Assembly (NCBI GenBank): GCA_964036315.1
Contig: OZ038478.1
Span: 140,047,156 to 140,111,155, forward strand
DNA: 64,000 nucleotides
Direction: 5' to 3'
From: Acanthosepion esculentum
Taxonomy: Eukaryota > Mollusca > Cephalopoda > Sepiida > Sepiidae
In this document: in pieces, positions 11,583 to 22,980 of the stretch
Layout: every line of letters begins with the position of its first letter
How positions within the stretch are numbered: position 1 is the stretch's first letter
Position numbers and translations under genes: made by a program
The notes under the pieces: model-generated
Told to the model about the DNA's origin: nothing
Database searches by the model: none
Seen by the model: only the letters and a program-made list of their open reading frames with translations

Positions 11583-11697
11583 AGCTCATACCACCTGGCA
11601 TTCCTAAGCGGTCACCCATCTGGGTGCTGACCAGGTTCGACATTGCTAAACTTCGGTGACCGTACAGGAACCGATGTTTCAACATGTGGGTGTAAGC
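11583..11697 (-). pseudogene. 5S rRNA-like sequence, diverged
   Basis: The minus strand follows animal 5S rRNA over about 115 nt. It has a GCTTAC-type start, ACCGAAGTTTAGCAATGTCG in the position of the internal box A, GATGGGTGACCG in the intermediate/box C region and a TATGAGCTT-like end. There are many substitutions relative to a functional molluscan 5S gene, and no T-run terminator follows at once. A 5S pseudogene or the 5S-derived head of a SINE fits best. Confidence 0.7.
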
Positions 11698-11938
11698 CTG
11701 GAAACATGACTTGGAAATATTGATACTTTACAGGAAAATTTGTCGGCAAAAGTGACAGAGGAAGATAACGGAATAAAGTTTAGGATATATAATATAAGGG
11801 ATGTATTAATAGCTGCAAAGAACAGGAAATTGGGGAGAGCCATAATCGTCCACGTCCTGAAGGAGACACGTTGCATAGAAATGAAGTATATATGCCAAAT
11901 TAGACTATTCGAAAGAGATTTTGTCTGCTTCGTATTTT

Positions 11939-11941
<3 letters not shown>

Positions 11942-12007
<66 letters not shown>
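11942..12007. repeat. (TA)n microsatellite
   Basis: An uninterrupted TA run of about 66 bp. Confidence 0.95.
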
Positions 12008-12008
<1 letters not shown>

Positions 12009-12142
12009 CATAATGAGAAGCCACGTATACTTTCTTGATATGTATATAATTTGGAGAAAACAACTGAAAAGTTATAAATAAAAAAAATTGATTTTTTTTT
12101 GTGAAAGTATTTATTTATATTTATATATATATATACTTGATA

Positions 12143-12170
12143 TTTCAGATCTGCCCCGATCTATCATCAG
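12143..12170 (-). ncRNA. Hammerhead ribozyme-like core downstream of PLE relic
   Basis: On the minus strand CTGATGA (12164-12170) is followed by T, then a 5-bp stem AGATC/GATCT with loop GGGGCA, then GAAA (12143-12146). It lies about 170 bp downstream of the PLE endonuclease relic on the same strand, the place where PLE terminal repeats carry hammerheads. Stem III might form from AAGTAT and ATACTT further on. Stem I is A/T only. Confidence 0.5.
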
Positions 12171-12342
12171 AAATAAAAGTATTCAGAAGTTTGTTTACAA
12201 GTAGCGTCTGTCGGGAGACGCGGACGTCACGTGATGTGGAATGCAACTTTGTTTGAATATTTCTAATGTAAATCTAACGATAATAATATTTTAGATGTTG
12301 TTTAAAAAGGGTTTTTTAACTATATGTAAAAAAACAAATTTT

Positions 12343-12864
12343 TTAACTATTGAAATATTTATACATATTTAAAATTCCCATCTCTTTGTTTAACCCTAGT
12401 TTATATGTGTCTAATTTTAAAATCCAGTATTTCTCTTTTTTTCTGCGTGTGTATGTGGAACTGAAATCGGAATCTATCAATAAACATTTACAGTTGTCTA
12501 ATGAATGTCTTGACTAATTGTTTTGACGTATGGTTAGTTTATGATTGTTGAAGCGAAATCTAAAATTATTTCCAGATTCACCAATATATCCACTATTGGG
12601 ACATATTGTGCAGAATAAACAGTAGATTATGTTATGACTATCACAGGTGAGGCAAGGTGGGTTTATCTTGATCTTGGTGCTGGGTACAGAAAATAAACTA
12701 TCGGTTATTAAATGTTTGCAAACTAAACAACGAGTTTTGTTACATTTGTAATTTCCTGATTGGTTTGTATTGTTTAGATATTTGGTAGAGCTGAGGATAG
12801 CTGATAGGTTAGGTGATTGTTTCTTTGCATTAATGGGTGTTTTAGCGAAAATGTCTTTGATCAA
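12343..12864 (-). pseudogene. Penelope-like element: linker and GIY-YIG endonuclease fragment
   Basis: A 116-codon frame (12514-12864) carries a cysteine-rich linker (CNKTRCLVCK, then CDSHNIIYCLFC) leading into SGYIGESG, the YIG half of a GIY-YIG nuclease, and FRFRFNNHK. After a frame change near 12514 the same protein family continues: LDNCKCLLIDSD, then KKEKYWILKLDTY, to a stop at 12343. PLEs use this nuclease to nick DNA for target-primed reverse transcription. The RT part upstream is missing, so this is a 5'-truncated copy with at least one frameshift. Confidence 0.85.
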
Positions 12865-13139
12865 AGGTATTTAGAGATTGAAACAGTGAAAATGGAATAA
12901 AACAAAAACAAAAATTAATTTCTATTCGCATTTTACATAAAGAAGTTCGACCATTAATTTACTCTAATTCATTTTCATTGATATCAATATAGAAACTACT
13001 ACAAATTTAAAACCAATAGTAGACATGACCTTAACAACATAACTATGATGATAATGTTGAAAAACTATAGGAACTGCCAGACATCGTAGTAACAAAAAAG
13101 CGAGAAAAATATTACTAACCTTCAATATAAGAAAATAAT

Positions 13140-13500
13140 GTATCATCAGCAGAAAATGTCCAAGATGCGAACAATGAATTTTGCAAAATCAAGCCAATAC
13201 AGAATTTAACTATCTGCGAAGTTTTTTTGTCACAGACGATAGAAAATGTGACAGAAATGGGAAGGCGCATTGAAACATAGAATGATGCCTCTATATGCTA
13301 CAGAAAATATTGGCCAGAAAATTTCGTGACAGATATGTCAGTATGTACTAGGCAAGAGGACACTTGGTGCAGCAGAGACGTGTTTCAATAAGAGGATGTT
13401 GAGAATACATGGGGAGAAAATATAAGACACGAGCAAGTCTTATGTTAAATGAGAACAAAAAGGACATTTGGAAACAAAAGGTTTTGGCATTTCTTGGAGG
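13140..13500 (+). pseudogene. LINE ORF2 C-terminal relic
   Basis: Broken frames on the plus strand resemble the C-terminal half of an endonuclease-type LINE protein, including a NKRMLRIHG stretch near 13390-13415 that corresponds to the RRMLRISW motif found in better copies at 24.6 kb. Several stops and frame changes are present. It appears to belong to the same family as the fragments at 14.4, 22.7, 24.3, 33.1 and 47.7 kb. Confidence 0.55.
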
Positions 13501-14218
13501 AATAATTAGCTAAACGGTAAGACTTAAGGCGAGAGAGGAAGAAGGAAACATCGACTAACCTACGTCCGCTGCTTGAGTAAACGCAAGGCAGAACATAGAC
13601 TGCTGTGGTTAGTAAGGACACTAATGTTGCTTAGAGCTACCGAGCATATGAATTTGAGTAGACATATTATGTCACATCTCATGAAATGAGACGGCACATA
13701 AGATCTTTACTTAAGTTCACTGATAGAAAAATATATTCTCTTTGTGATTGGTTCCTTCAAGCCATAGACGATTAGGAGTTTACAAAGTATACTTACTCTT
13801 CAAAACCCTGCTCAAAAGAATATTAGCAAATTGGTTGTTCGCTTTTGTTGTTTTTAGCATAACAACCTGTATTATTTAATGCCAAAATCTAAATATAAAA
13901 AGTCAAGCTTAATATTAATATTTTTAATTATTTCTTGTTTAAATTCTAATTACTTAGCTGAATTTTCTGTTTCTCCTTACAAGAAATGAGATGAATGAAA
14001 GCAAATTGTTTAAGATTAATAACAAGATTAATAACAATCAAATTGTTTTTCATTTATTTTGTCTTAATTTGTTGACAATATCTATCATGTCTTCAATTTT
14101 ACTATAAAACGCATTGTTGGTTCTTCTGCTGTTCGTGGTCATTTCACTATAAAAATATATTTTATACTCTCCTTGTGTTTTGATTTTTGTTTGGATGTTC
14201 CCTATTTGCACATGGTGC

Positions 14219-14600
14219 CCTAACAGATGCTACCACCCCCAGAATAAGGTGGTCCCATATTCCTCAAAACTTCCAGTCTCACGATCAGAGGCCTTACTGC
14301 CGGATGTAATTTATCCTCATATCCAGGACTAAGATATCAGAAAGGCCAATACAAATGCAAAAGGGTGAATACCTATGCTTGATATATTATGTAAAATCAT
14401 TTGATAGTGTACTTTAAAAAGAAATGTTGGAAATGATAGGAAAATTTGATTTATTTGGGAAGGATATTAGAGTAATCCAAAAGTTATATTGGAAGTTAAC
14501 CGCCAGTAAATAAATACAAAAGAGACAGTTTCGTAGGACAATGTGTATACTCACCGGACTTACTCAGTCTTTACAATGAATCAATCCTTAGGGAATTAGT
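14219..14600 (+). pseudogene. LINE RT relic with shared upstream repeat
   Basis: From 14219 a repeat of about 110 bp matches 22527-22690. From about 14380 the plus strand reads VKSFDSV, KEMLEMIGKFDLFGKDIRVIQKLYWK and, after a frame change, CVYSPDLLSLYNESILREL. These are the LINE reverse transcriptase blocks around AFD and RQGC-LSP. Stops and shifts show decay. Confidence 0.75.
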
Positions 14601-15305
14601 TGATTCATCACCGGCACTACAAGTGTGCGCAAAGTGAGGAATATTCAGTTCAAACGAAAACCTCATGATCCGGAAATGAAAACGCTTCCAAATTCACTTT
14701 TCATCTACCCGATCACAAGTTTCGGGTCAACTCTGACATGAATTTTAGGCAATTCCCAATAGTACTACAAACTTGGATCGTTTCCGCTAAGCCATATTAT
14801 CAAGTCTAATCTTTAGGAAATCGACCTTAATTAGTTTCCGGACACAGTGGACAGAAAACGGACTAATCTAATATTCAAGACTTTCTCCACACCAGCCCTT
14901 TACAATCTCTATCGCTCGTTCAGGCAAACTTTAAAATTAAACCAGAACATGGAAATTCTATTGGCTTTCAAGGACAGCAAATTCCTAATATTCATTTGCT
15001 TACAAATCCGTTTTGAAATATATGCTGGTTCTGAAAATTCGCCTCTGGGGTTCTCGATTAACCTCCCCAGCAAAAATGCAAACCAGCCTTTTTATAGTTA
15101 AACGGTAGTATTGGACTGCTGAGCATATGAATGAATTAAGCTTCTCTAAATGCTTAACTCAGGGCTATTAAAGGCTTGAGTAATTGCTCAGTACATGGTA
15201 AAATAAATTGGATTGGTTCAAAAGTAATGAATACAAAACTGATGTTTTGTGCACTTGAGTACACGCTATTAAAACAATAGAATGTCTTACATTAATGCAT
15301 GTTAG
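14601..15305. other. Unassigned noncoding stretch
   Basis: An 84-codon open frame at 14847-15101 on the plus strand shows no recognisable domain. Nothing else supports a gene. Confidence 0.4.
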
Positions 15306-18240
15306 CAATGGCGTACCGAGGTAAAATGCCAGCCGGGGCCCGTATTCATAATGGCACCCATCCTTTTTTTTGTGGGGTAGGAAAATATAATTAAATACCC
15401 ATAATGGCGTTGATTAGTACTTGGAAAACAACAAATTCAAAAATTAACTGAACAAACGTTATCATATTTAAACCTTTCGAGCTTTTGCAGAAGCAATGTT
15501 ACTAATAACTTGGTCAAAGTCTATCTTCTTCACGGTTTCATGTTCAGTTGAAATGGGGGACAAATTAGATAAGCGATCTTGCGACATACTCGATCTCAAG
15601 TGACTTTTAATGAGCTTCAGTTTTAAGAAGTTTTTCTCTGTAGTATCAACTGAAACTGTGAGCGTCAAAAATAACCCTATAGCAATCGCAATATTTGGCA
15701 CTGTTTCTTGATCTTGCCATCGGCAAATCCATCTCAGTTATTCGATAGCCGATGATTTGGTCATCATCTTCATGTCACGTTCTACTTTGGAAGCTGCCGA
15801 TAAAAAAATCCAGAAGTCAGAGAAGTTCCAAAGGCAGCCTACATACGTCTAAATCAGCATTGTATTCGCTAAAGAGAATTTTAAATTTTCGCTCCAACTC
15901 CAACTGGCCTTTCGTTTTTTTTCCAGAATTGCTTCCGACGATAAACCAGCGAAGAAAGTTTGCAGATGAGACATGGTGTCAAATAGTGCTTCCAGTTCAT
16001 TCGCAACTCAATCTGACATTCGGAAAGATTTCTCTTTACTTTCTGTATAAATGTTTGACAAAACATCATCTTCCTTTTCACCAGGTAACTTTCTCTTTCT
16101 TCTAATCCGCTGTTCAACTGGGATTTCTATTTCCTCGCACTTTGCTGATTAACAGATTCAGACATCATCCTCTCCGGGTTTCGGTTAAGAATAATTTTGT
16201 TCGCATTCGTGTGGGTTACACACACATCCAAACCAATACAAGGTTCTTGAAATTTCTTTTGGATGAGATTTATTTGTCCCAGAATTTGTTCCCAGTAAAA
16301 CAAATGTGACGTGAAGGAGAAGTTTTTATTTGAAAGCCACATGATATGTGTATCCCCTCTCGTTTGAAGAATTTCTGAAGCTGAGTTTAATGAATCGAGT
16401 GCCTGCATCACTCCTTGAAATCTGGTTTTCACTGCACGAATAGATTTATAACGTGCACTCCAAAGGGTGGTTACCAAAAGATTCATCATGGCCTTCAAAT
16501 GCAAAGATAAAACATTCCACCGGTGATTGGAAGATAAGAAAAATGTATAGAGTCTTTTAATCACTCCGAAAAAATGTAATAGCAATTAGATTGACAGCTG
16601 AGGCATGAACACCTCATATATTCAGACTATGATTAGAACATGGTACAAATGTAGCTTTCGCATTTATATTTTGTAGAAGACGTTGAACACCACCATTAAC
16701 TCCATACTAGATGCCTTGTCAAATCCGATCCATCTAAATTTTTTTAAATTAAGTTTCTCTTTCTCCAGTCGTTCCCAGATCATAAGCAGACTTTCCATGC
16801 TCAGTGATAAAACCAATATGCGATATGATAAAAAACAGTCATAAAACCAAGAAATGATTCCCGCATCTCCCTTACATTGTCTTCAACAACGACGTATCGA
16901 TAAATGAGACTCATCTGATCTGTGTGAGAAATGTCCGGCGTCCTGTCTAGTATGATTTCAAAATAATTGGCTTTTCGAATTCGATCCAATATATTTTCCT
17001 TTACGTGTTTTGCCAAGATATGAAGGTATTCATTTTGGATTTTCGGTGACAAGTACCACCGGTGTTCCTTTTATTCTTTTTAAGATCATACTTGCTCATA
17101 AGTTCAACAAGGTCTATAAACTTACCTTTATTGCAAGTAAATACACCTTCTCGAGGATTTCTAAAAGACAGGTTCTGTTTCGTCAGAAACTTTGCGACGT
17201 CAAGTAACCGTATTATAACCTGACTCCAAATTTGTCTTTCTTTCATAGTTTGTTCTTGTAATTTACTGTCAATGATTTTACCTTTATTCAAGGTCATTTC
17301 CAACATCTTCCATTGCTTGAAAGTTCTTTGGTGGTCAGACAGATTTTTATGTTCAGTCATTATTTATTTAAGATTCCAGAACCTTTGAAATCCTGGTTTT
17401 CTTACTAGACTTGATTTGCGTAGCTTTGCTTTCAGTAAGAGGCGATAGCAGAAACAATAACGAGATTTCTTCGTCTTTGAGTACAGCAGTCATGATCTCA
17501 AAACAATCTCTCAATTACCCATAGTCTTGTAAAACCAGTGTTGTAGAATTACCCTCAGATTACATTTCCCCGGTCTTACAGTCGGATCAAATGGTTCATC
17601 TTTGTTTTGAAAATATCCGGTCCCAATGTCACAAAATCAACACGCAACTGCCCTGAGCAAATTCTTGGCCAAAATGCGATGTCTTTGTAGACAGTAATCT
17701 CTGTGATTGCCTGATCTATTTCTTTATTACCAGTAACTTCACCAGTTCCTTCTTCATATTCATACCTGTACTTGCCGCTTGCACTAGAGCTCTCTTCCTT
17801 TGGCACATCATTGTCACCTTCAATTTCTTGAAAGCTAATTCTTGCAGTAAATTCCTCTTTAACTATTATTTCTATATTTGTCTCCACCGCATTCGCTTTT
17901 TCTCCATGTTCCTCACCCCCTACTTTTGATATACATTCAGCATCCTCATCTTTGCATTTTGATTTAGCTACATGTTTCTTCTATACGAAGGCATAAAAAA
18001 GATGCAGTATATTTTTATTTCTCGCGTTCTCTGGTAGCTTTCAACTTCCGGTAAGCGGCAACACTCAGTTTTTGTGGTTTACTCATTGTAATCGATGAAA
18101 AAATAAACAAATAGGTAAAGAGCATACACAATGGCATAGGTTATTTTTATTTATTGTAATAAGATACAATTTGGCACAAGGTTGAAAGTGGGGTTGTAAA
18201 AAAGCTTGATAATTTTTTATCTGGGTACCTCCACTAGGTC
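15306..18240 (-). mobile_element. Decayed hAT transposon (ZMYM1/DUF4371-like)
   Basis: The left end CAATGGCGTACC at 15306 resembles the reverse complement of the right end near 18224-18240 (GGTACCTCCACTAG), which suggests short imperfect terminal inverted repeats. No matching 8-bp target duplication was seen, so the ends are tentative. The interior is a broken hAT transposase on the minus strand. Confidence 0.6.
15468..17887 (-). pseudogene. hAT-family transposase, ZMYM1-like, broken
   Basis: Reading the minus strand from 17887: an acidic N-terminal segment, then a TTF-type zinc finger relic (CFCYRLL near 17450), then a DUF4371-like block (17360-16800) with FEIILDRTPDISHTDQMSLI, the region holding the first catalytic Asp. 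A middle helical region (16585-16127) follows, with LWSARYKSIRAV. Last is the C-terminal dimerisation domain (15701-15468) with KNFLKLKLIKSHLRSSMSQDRL. These match ZMYM1-like and DUF4371 hAT proteins common in invertebrate genomes. Frameshifts and stops separate each block, so no functional protein is expected. Confidence 0.82.
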
Positions 18241-18472
18241 GCGCAAAAAAGGAGCATAGCATGATGAAAAAAAGCCCATAACTCAACGAAAACAAAGTTT
18301 TGCCATCAAAATGTTTATGTTATTAAGAGGAAAGAATTTTTTAACTTATTTTTTGAAATTTTGTACTCCTTTCTAGCATGTTGAAAATTTTGGTTAAAAA
18401 TCTTTTTTAAAGAGAGCGTTCGAAAAGAGAAAAAAAGGTTTGTTCTATTTTGCGCTTTTCACCGAGGAAAAC

Positions 18473-18787
18473 TGTTATGGTCCAGATTCCTTGTACCACG
18501 GTGATGGTCCAAGGTAGAACCAATGAAGAATAACTTGAACACAGGTATGGATTAAAACAGATATATTACAAACAGAAATATGTACAAAAGAAGTAGAAGT
18601 GTTAGTAATAACAATAAGGTTAGGTTAGAGAGAACTATGTTGTCTCGACGTATCACCATTCCAATGTCTTACAGTAATCGCCTGACGAGACTGTCTCTGA
18701 CTGACTCAATCTACTGCTTCCCCTTGAGGCGCAGTATTTATGGTGTACGGAATAGTCCATTACTATTATGGGTAAGTTCACATAACA
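18473..18787 (-). repeat. LTR of a Mag-like gypsy element
   Basis: This 315-bp segment begins TGTTATGG and ends ATAACA (TG...CA). A purine tract (AGGGGA on the minus strand) abuts its 18787 edge, and the pol C-terminus follows, so this is the 3' LTR of a minus-strand element. The partner LTR is absent from the window. Confidence 0.75.
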
Positions 18788-18820
18788 TCCCCTGTCGAAG
18801 CTTTTGCGTAGCAGGGGTTT

Positions 18821-19170
18821 TTAATATCTTTTTTTCTTTGTATTTATTTCCAAACGTTCTGTACATTTTCTTTTTCGAGACGATTTTCTTGGTTCTGGCA
18901 TTGTTTGTATTCTTTTTATATCAAACATATCGAAAATCGTGCCCATTACACCTTCTTGAGGTGGACCGTTAGCGTCCTGTAACAGTCTTTTCCTTATTTT
19001 GTTTACGTGTCTTCTGTCTGAGAATTACTGTCCCTGAACTATGTAAACCATCTTGCCAATTCTTTTCTCAATTGTGCCTTGCTCCCAGTAAGACGTGTTA
19101 TTTTTGTAGGCTTTAAAAAAAACTTTTTCTCCTGGGAAGAATTTTCTTTTAGGTGCATAGATCAGATTTC
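18821..19170 (-). pseudogene. Gypsy pol C-terminus (integrase tail), truncated
   Basis: The minus strand reads FPGEKVFFKAYKNNTSYWE, GTIEKRIGKMVYIVQG, one stop, then RRHVNKIRKRL and a basic tail ending at TAA 18821-18823. This is the C-terminal GPF/SH3-like domain of a Mag-lineage gypsy integrase. The rest of pol and gag are missing upstream, so it is a 5'-truncated or recombined element attached to the LTR at 18473-18787. Confidence 0.78.
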
Positions 19171-19264
19171 CCATCAGTAAACAAAATTCTCTGATCTAAT
19201 TTCGCTACTCAGATCTACTCCAATTTCAATAAAAAAATATACGTGTGTGTGTGTGTTTCCCAGA

Positions 19265-19304
<40 letters not shown>

Positions 19305-20219
19305 ATACAAATAGACGAGTGACAATCGTTTAAGCATGAGATTTATTTTTAAATGTTATATCATCACAGATTCCTACAGATCACTTTTCTATTGTTATCG
19401 GTGAATTTTATGAGTGCTACGGGAAAATAGTGGAAGGATTTTTCATTGAATTCTTCTCAGTTTTGAATACGGAACAGTCATTCGATGAGAGATATGATGT
19501 CTGGTAATATTTTCAGATTTTGGTAATTATTGAAGATTATTCATAATTTAGAAAGAATTAAGCGTCTGTACTCAAAATATATCTAATTTTTAAATGTTCA
19601 AGCGCTTCAGAAAATGATTTAAGTTTTATTTTTACAGAAACAGAGTGTTTACCGTCCAATGTTATAAACAATATATATGTTTTTATTTGTACGTTTGAAG
19701 ATCAAGATTGGGATTTTCACACACAAATTTTGAAGAGAATTGTCACAGATATAATGATAGTTTATGTTCAAAGGCAATGTCTCATTAGGAATCTTGTGAA
19801 TTATCAAGATTTCTGAAGACGTTATTTGCAATGAATACACGTATTTAGCTCTTTATTGCAAATGACGTTTGCCTTAAATTAAATGACGTCTGAAGTAATA
19901 AACATTTGTAGGATTAAAAAATAAAATCCATTAATTGTTTAGAAATTGGTCTCTTTAAGTTTCGGATACGAAACTAAATAGATATATTTCGGATACGAAA
20001 CTAAACAGATATATTTTGGATACGAAATTAAGCAGATATGCCATTCGAGAAAAATTAGGCAGGTACAGATGCTTGTTTCTGCATGTTTAAATACTGCTCG
20101 TAGGTAGATTTTCTTTAAGAAGAATTGTTGGGATTGCAAGCAGTTCGATGAAAAAAATAAAGTTTAAGATTAAACAGAGCGTATCCTCGAATAAAGGTAT
20201 CCGCTTAACAATTGAATTG
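19171..20219. other. Noncoding stretch with compound microsatellite
   Basis: At 19241-19306 there is a (GT)n-(CT)n-(CA)n tract. A short direct repeat of an ATACGAAACTAAA-like unit occurs three times near 19965-20035. No gene is recognised. Confidence 0.5.

Positions 20220-20307
<88 letters not shown>
20220..20307. repeat. (CA)n-(TA)n microsatellite
   Basis: About 44 bp of CA repeats pass directly into about 44 bp of TA repeats. Confidence 0.95.
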
Positions 20308-20310
<3 letters not shown>

Positions 20311-20451
20311 AAAAAATATGATTCCATCGCTACACAGGAATTACCATGTTTGAAAAGCAGAAGCTAATACTTCCAATTCAGTTTAGAGAAATTAAATTAA
20401 ATTAAGGTACCTAGTTATGTTTCATTTTCAATCGAATTTTGTAAATTTGTG

Positions 20452-20455
<4 letters not shown>

Positions 20456-20514
<59 letters not shown>
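20456..20514. repeat. (TA)n microsatellite left of mariner
   Basis: A TA run ending at the left terminus of the mariner element. The run resumes at the other side (21810-21881), so the transposon sits inside one TA tract, as expected for a TA-targeting element. Confidence 0.95.
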
Positions 20515-20517
<3 letters not shown>

Positions 20518-20518
<1 letters not shown>

Positions 20519-21807
20519 GAGGTAACCGAAAAAATTCTGCCCGCTTTTTGATTAGTCATTGAATGAAGTTGAAATATATACGAAATACGTGTAGCAATTG
20601 TTTTCAAATTCGGACAGCTGGCCGTAGGTACATCAGACGTTATAAAAACACGCGCACCGTGTCCGGCCATCAGTTATAAGCTGGACAGCTGTAAGAATGA
20701 CGGAAGTGTCTATAGACCTCGTTCGGGACTGTTTGCTTTACGACTTCAAAGTGGGCTTATCAGCAGCTGCATCAAGTCGCTGCATATGTCAAGCGTTTGG
20801 GGATAGTAATGTGGATGAACGTACTGCAAGGCGTTGGTTTCGAAAATTCAAGTCGGGAGATTTGTCTCTCAATGATGAGCCGCGCAGTGGACCACCACAG
20901 GTCTTGAATTACGGAGTCCTGAAGGCAGCCATTGAAGAGGACAGTAGTCTAACGTGTGGTGAAATTGCAAGACAGTTCAACGTTTCCGTTGAAACAGTTA
21001 GACTTCACCTGCACCGCATAGGTAAGACGTACAAACTGAGCAAATGGGTTCCGCAAACGCTGTTGGATGTCCACAAGAGACAACGAGTGGCAGCCTGAGT
21101 ATCGCTGCTTTCTCGCCACCGTACCGCATCCTTATTCAATCGAGTGCTTACAAGTGATGAAAAGTGGGTTCTGTACGAAACTCCCAAGCGTTCCATACAT
21201 TGGTTGTCTCCTCAGGATGCTATCCCACACACTGCAAGACTGCCTATGCACCCACGCAAGATTATGCTTTGTGTATGGTGGACAGGTCGTCAAGTGGTTT
21301 ATTATGAACGGCTACCAATTGGCCAAACGGTCAATGGAGAACTTTACTCGCAGCAACAGAAACGTGTGCAACAGGCATTGCGCCAGAAGAAGCCAGAACT
21401 GGTGAATCGCAAAGGTGTGCTTTTCCTCCATGACAACGCCAGGCCGCATGTCGCGCGAGTGGTCAGGGATACCATACAGCAACTTGGGTTGGAAACTTTG
21501 TGCCATCCACCTTATTCAGCTGACCTTGCGCCATCCAATTATCGTCTCTTCCACTCCCTGGATAATAATCTTCGTGGGAAATCCTTCACCAATGAAGCAG
21601 ACTTGCGCAAAGCCCTCACGGACTTCTTTGCGTCAACCCCACCCTACCCCGAGTTCTACCGCAAGGGCATTGAACAGCTGTAGACACGTTGGCAGAAGGT
21701 GCTGGATGCCAATGGCGATTACTTCGAAGACTAAATATAAGTTCCACATACTGTGAAGCGTTTTCTTTTTTTTCCTTTCAAAACGGACAGAACTATTTTG
21801 GTTACCT

Positions 21808-21809
<2 letters not shown>
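20518..21809 (+). mobile_element. Mariner-type transposon, near complete
   Basis: The 1292-bp element has terminal inverted repeats of about 30 bp. The left end starts CGAGGTAACCG and the right end, reversed, starts CAAGGTAACCA, with further matching through TTCTG-CCG. TA dinucleotides flank both ends (20516-20517 and 21810-21811). Length and arrangement are typical of mariner elements. Confidence 0.92.
20697..21683 (+). pseudogene. Mariner transposase with one stop and a catalytic Asp-to-Asn change
   Basis: The frame runs 328 codons from ATG 20697 and is interrupted by a single in-frame TGA at 21096-21098. The N-terminal paired-like helix-turn-helix region includes TARRWFRKFKSGDLSL and EIARQFNVSVETVRLHLHRIG, which bind the inverted repeats. 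The catalytic domain has TSDEKW (first Asp), HDNARPH (second Asp) and PPYSADLAPSNYRLF. With 34 residues after the second Asp, the third D34D residue is Asn (codon 21537-21539) where mariners have Asp (PSDYHLF). Together with the stop, this predicts an inactive enzyme. The length otherwise matches a full mariner transposase. Confidence 0.93.

Positions 21810-21881
<72 letters not shown>
21810..21881. repeat. (TA)n microsatellite right of mariner
   Basis: A TA run of about 72 bp continues the tract interrupted by the mariner insertion. Confidence 0.95.
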
Positions 21882-21883
<2 letters not shown>

Positions 21884-22489
21884 ATTTGTTAAATAATATT
21901 GACAAATTCTGTCTATCATTTTTTAATAAATAATAAATATATCAAATTTTCGATTAATGTTAGCTTTTGTTTTATATTTTTCCCCAGAGTACATTCGTTT
22001 CTAAGAATTGTTCTCTGTGTAGTAGCAACATTCCCACGTACTTGGGAAAAATATAATATCAAAATAAAGGTACATATGCATTTTTTCAAATTTACTGACA
22101 ACACAAAACAAATTATACGGTAATTTGAATGATTAAATAAAACATTTACAGACAAAACTTAATTTACTGACGAAATGCAAATCACATATATATATATAGA
22201 CCGGTACCAAATAATAGAAACCAAATCACTAGAGGACTTTCAACAGCAGCAATAACTCCATTTGGTATGGCATATAACTGGAATGGATTAATTTGGTTTG
22301 TTTTACGGCTATAAACCTCAATGGGTCATTTAATACCAACAGGATTTTTATTGCTGGTAATGTTTGTTTTTTTCATAAATATATTGCTGGTAATATTTTC
22401 TTCAAAAATGTATTGTTGTAATAATTTATCCTTCAAAAACTTTATTGCTGGTATTAAAACCTATTTTTACACTTTCATAGTGTTTTAAC
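21882..22489. other. Unassigned AT-rich stretch
   Basis: No gene is recognised. Near 22320-22470 a unit of the type ATTGCTGGTAATatttt is repeated about three times, suggesting a short degenerate tandem repeat. Confidence 0.4.
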
Positions 22490-22980
22490 CCTAGTTAAGG
22501 GGTTAACTATTTACCCATAGTTATGACCCCTAACAGGTGCTACCACCCCGGGTTAGGGTGGACCTGGGAACACCAGCAATTAAGAGGTGATTCCAGGCTC
22601 CTCGAAACCTCCTGATCAGAGACCTTGATGTTGGACGTAGTTTATAGTCTTACCCTGCACGCGGATGTACTTTATCGTCATACCCAGGACGTTTAACTCG
22701 AATGGAACATAATGACATAATCAAGATGTTGAAGTTCGACATTACTTCAAACAAAAGTTTAGGAAGGAAACGCCATCAATAATCGAAAGATCGATAACAG
22801 ATACTGGACTTGACAAACCTATTTTCCCGAAAAATAGTTTTAAGTGAAGAAGTTTAGAGATTTCAAGTGTCAGTAGTATTGAGCAGATCGGTCAATGAAA
22901 CAAAATGCTTCCTTATAAGAGGACAACTAATGTCCCCATTATCATTTACATATTTTAGTAAAAAGCGCAAAATCGTTGCT
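22490..22980 (+). pseudogene. LINE relic sharing the 14.2-kb repeat
   Basis: Positions 22527-22690 match 14219-14330. Downstream, the plus strand near 22900-22960 reads KCFLIRGQLMSPLSFTYFS, the decayed RRGVRQGC-LSP-LFN block of a LINE reverse transcriptase. Intervening frames are broken. It belongs with the other fragments of this LINE family in the window. Confidence 0.6.

Noticed and set aside
11679..12081. Ile-Tyr repeat proteins on both strands
   Set aside because: They arise from (TA)n microsatellites. The same applies at 10.0, 20.5, 21.8, 32.9, 39.7 and 42.4 kb.
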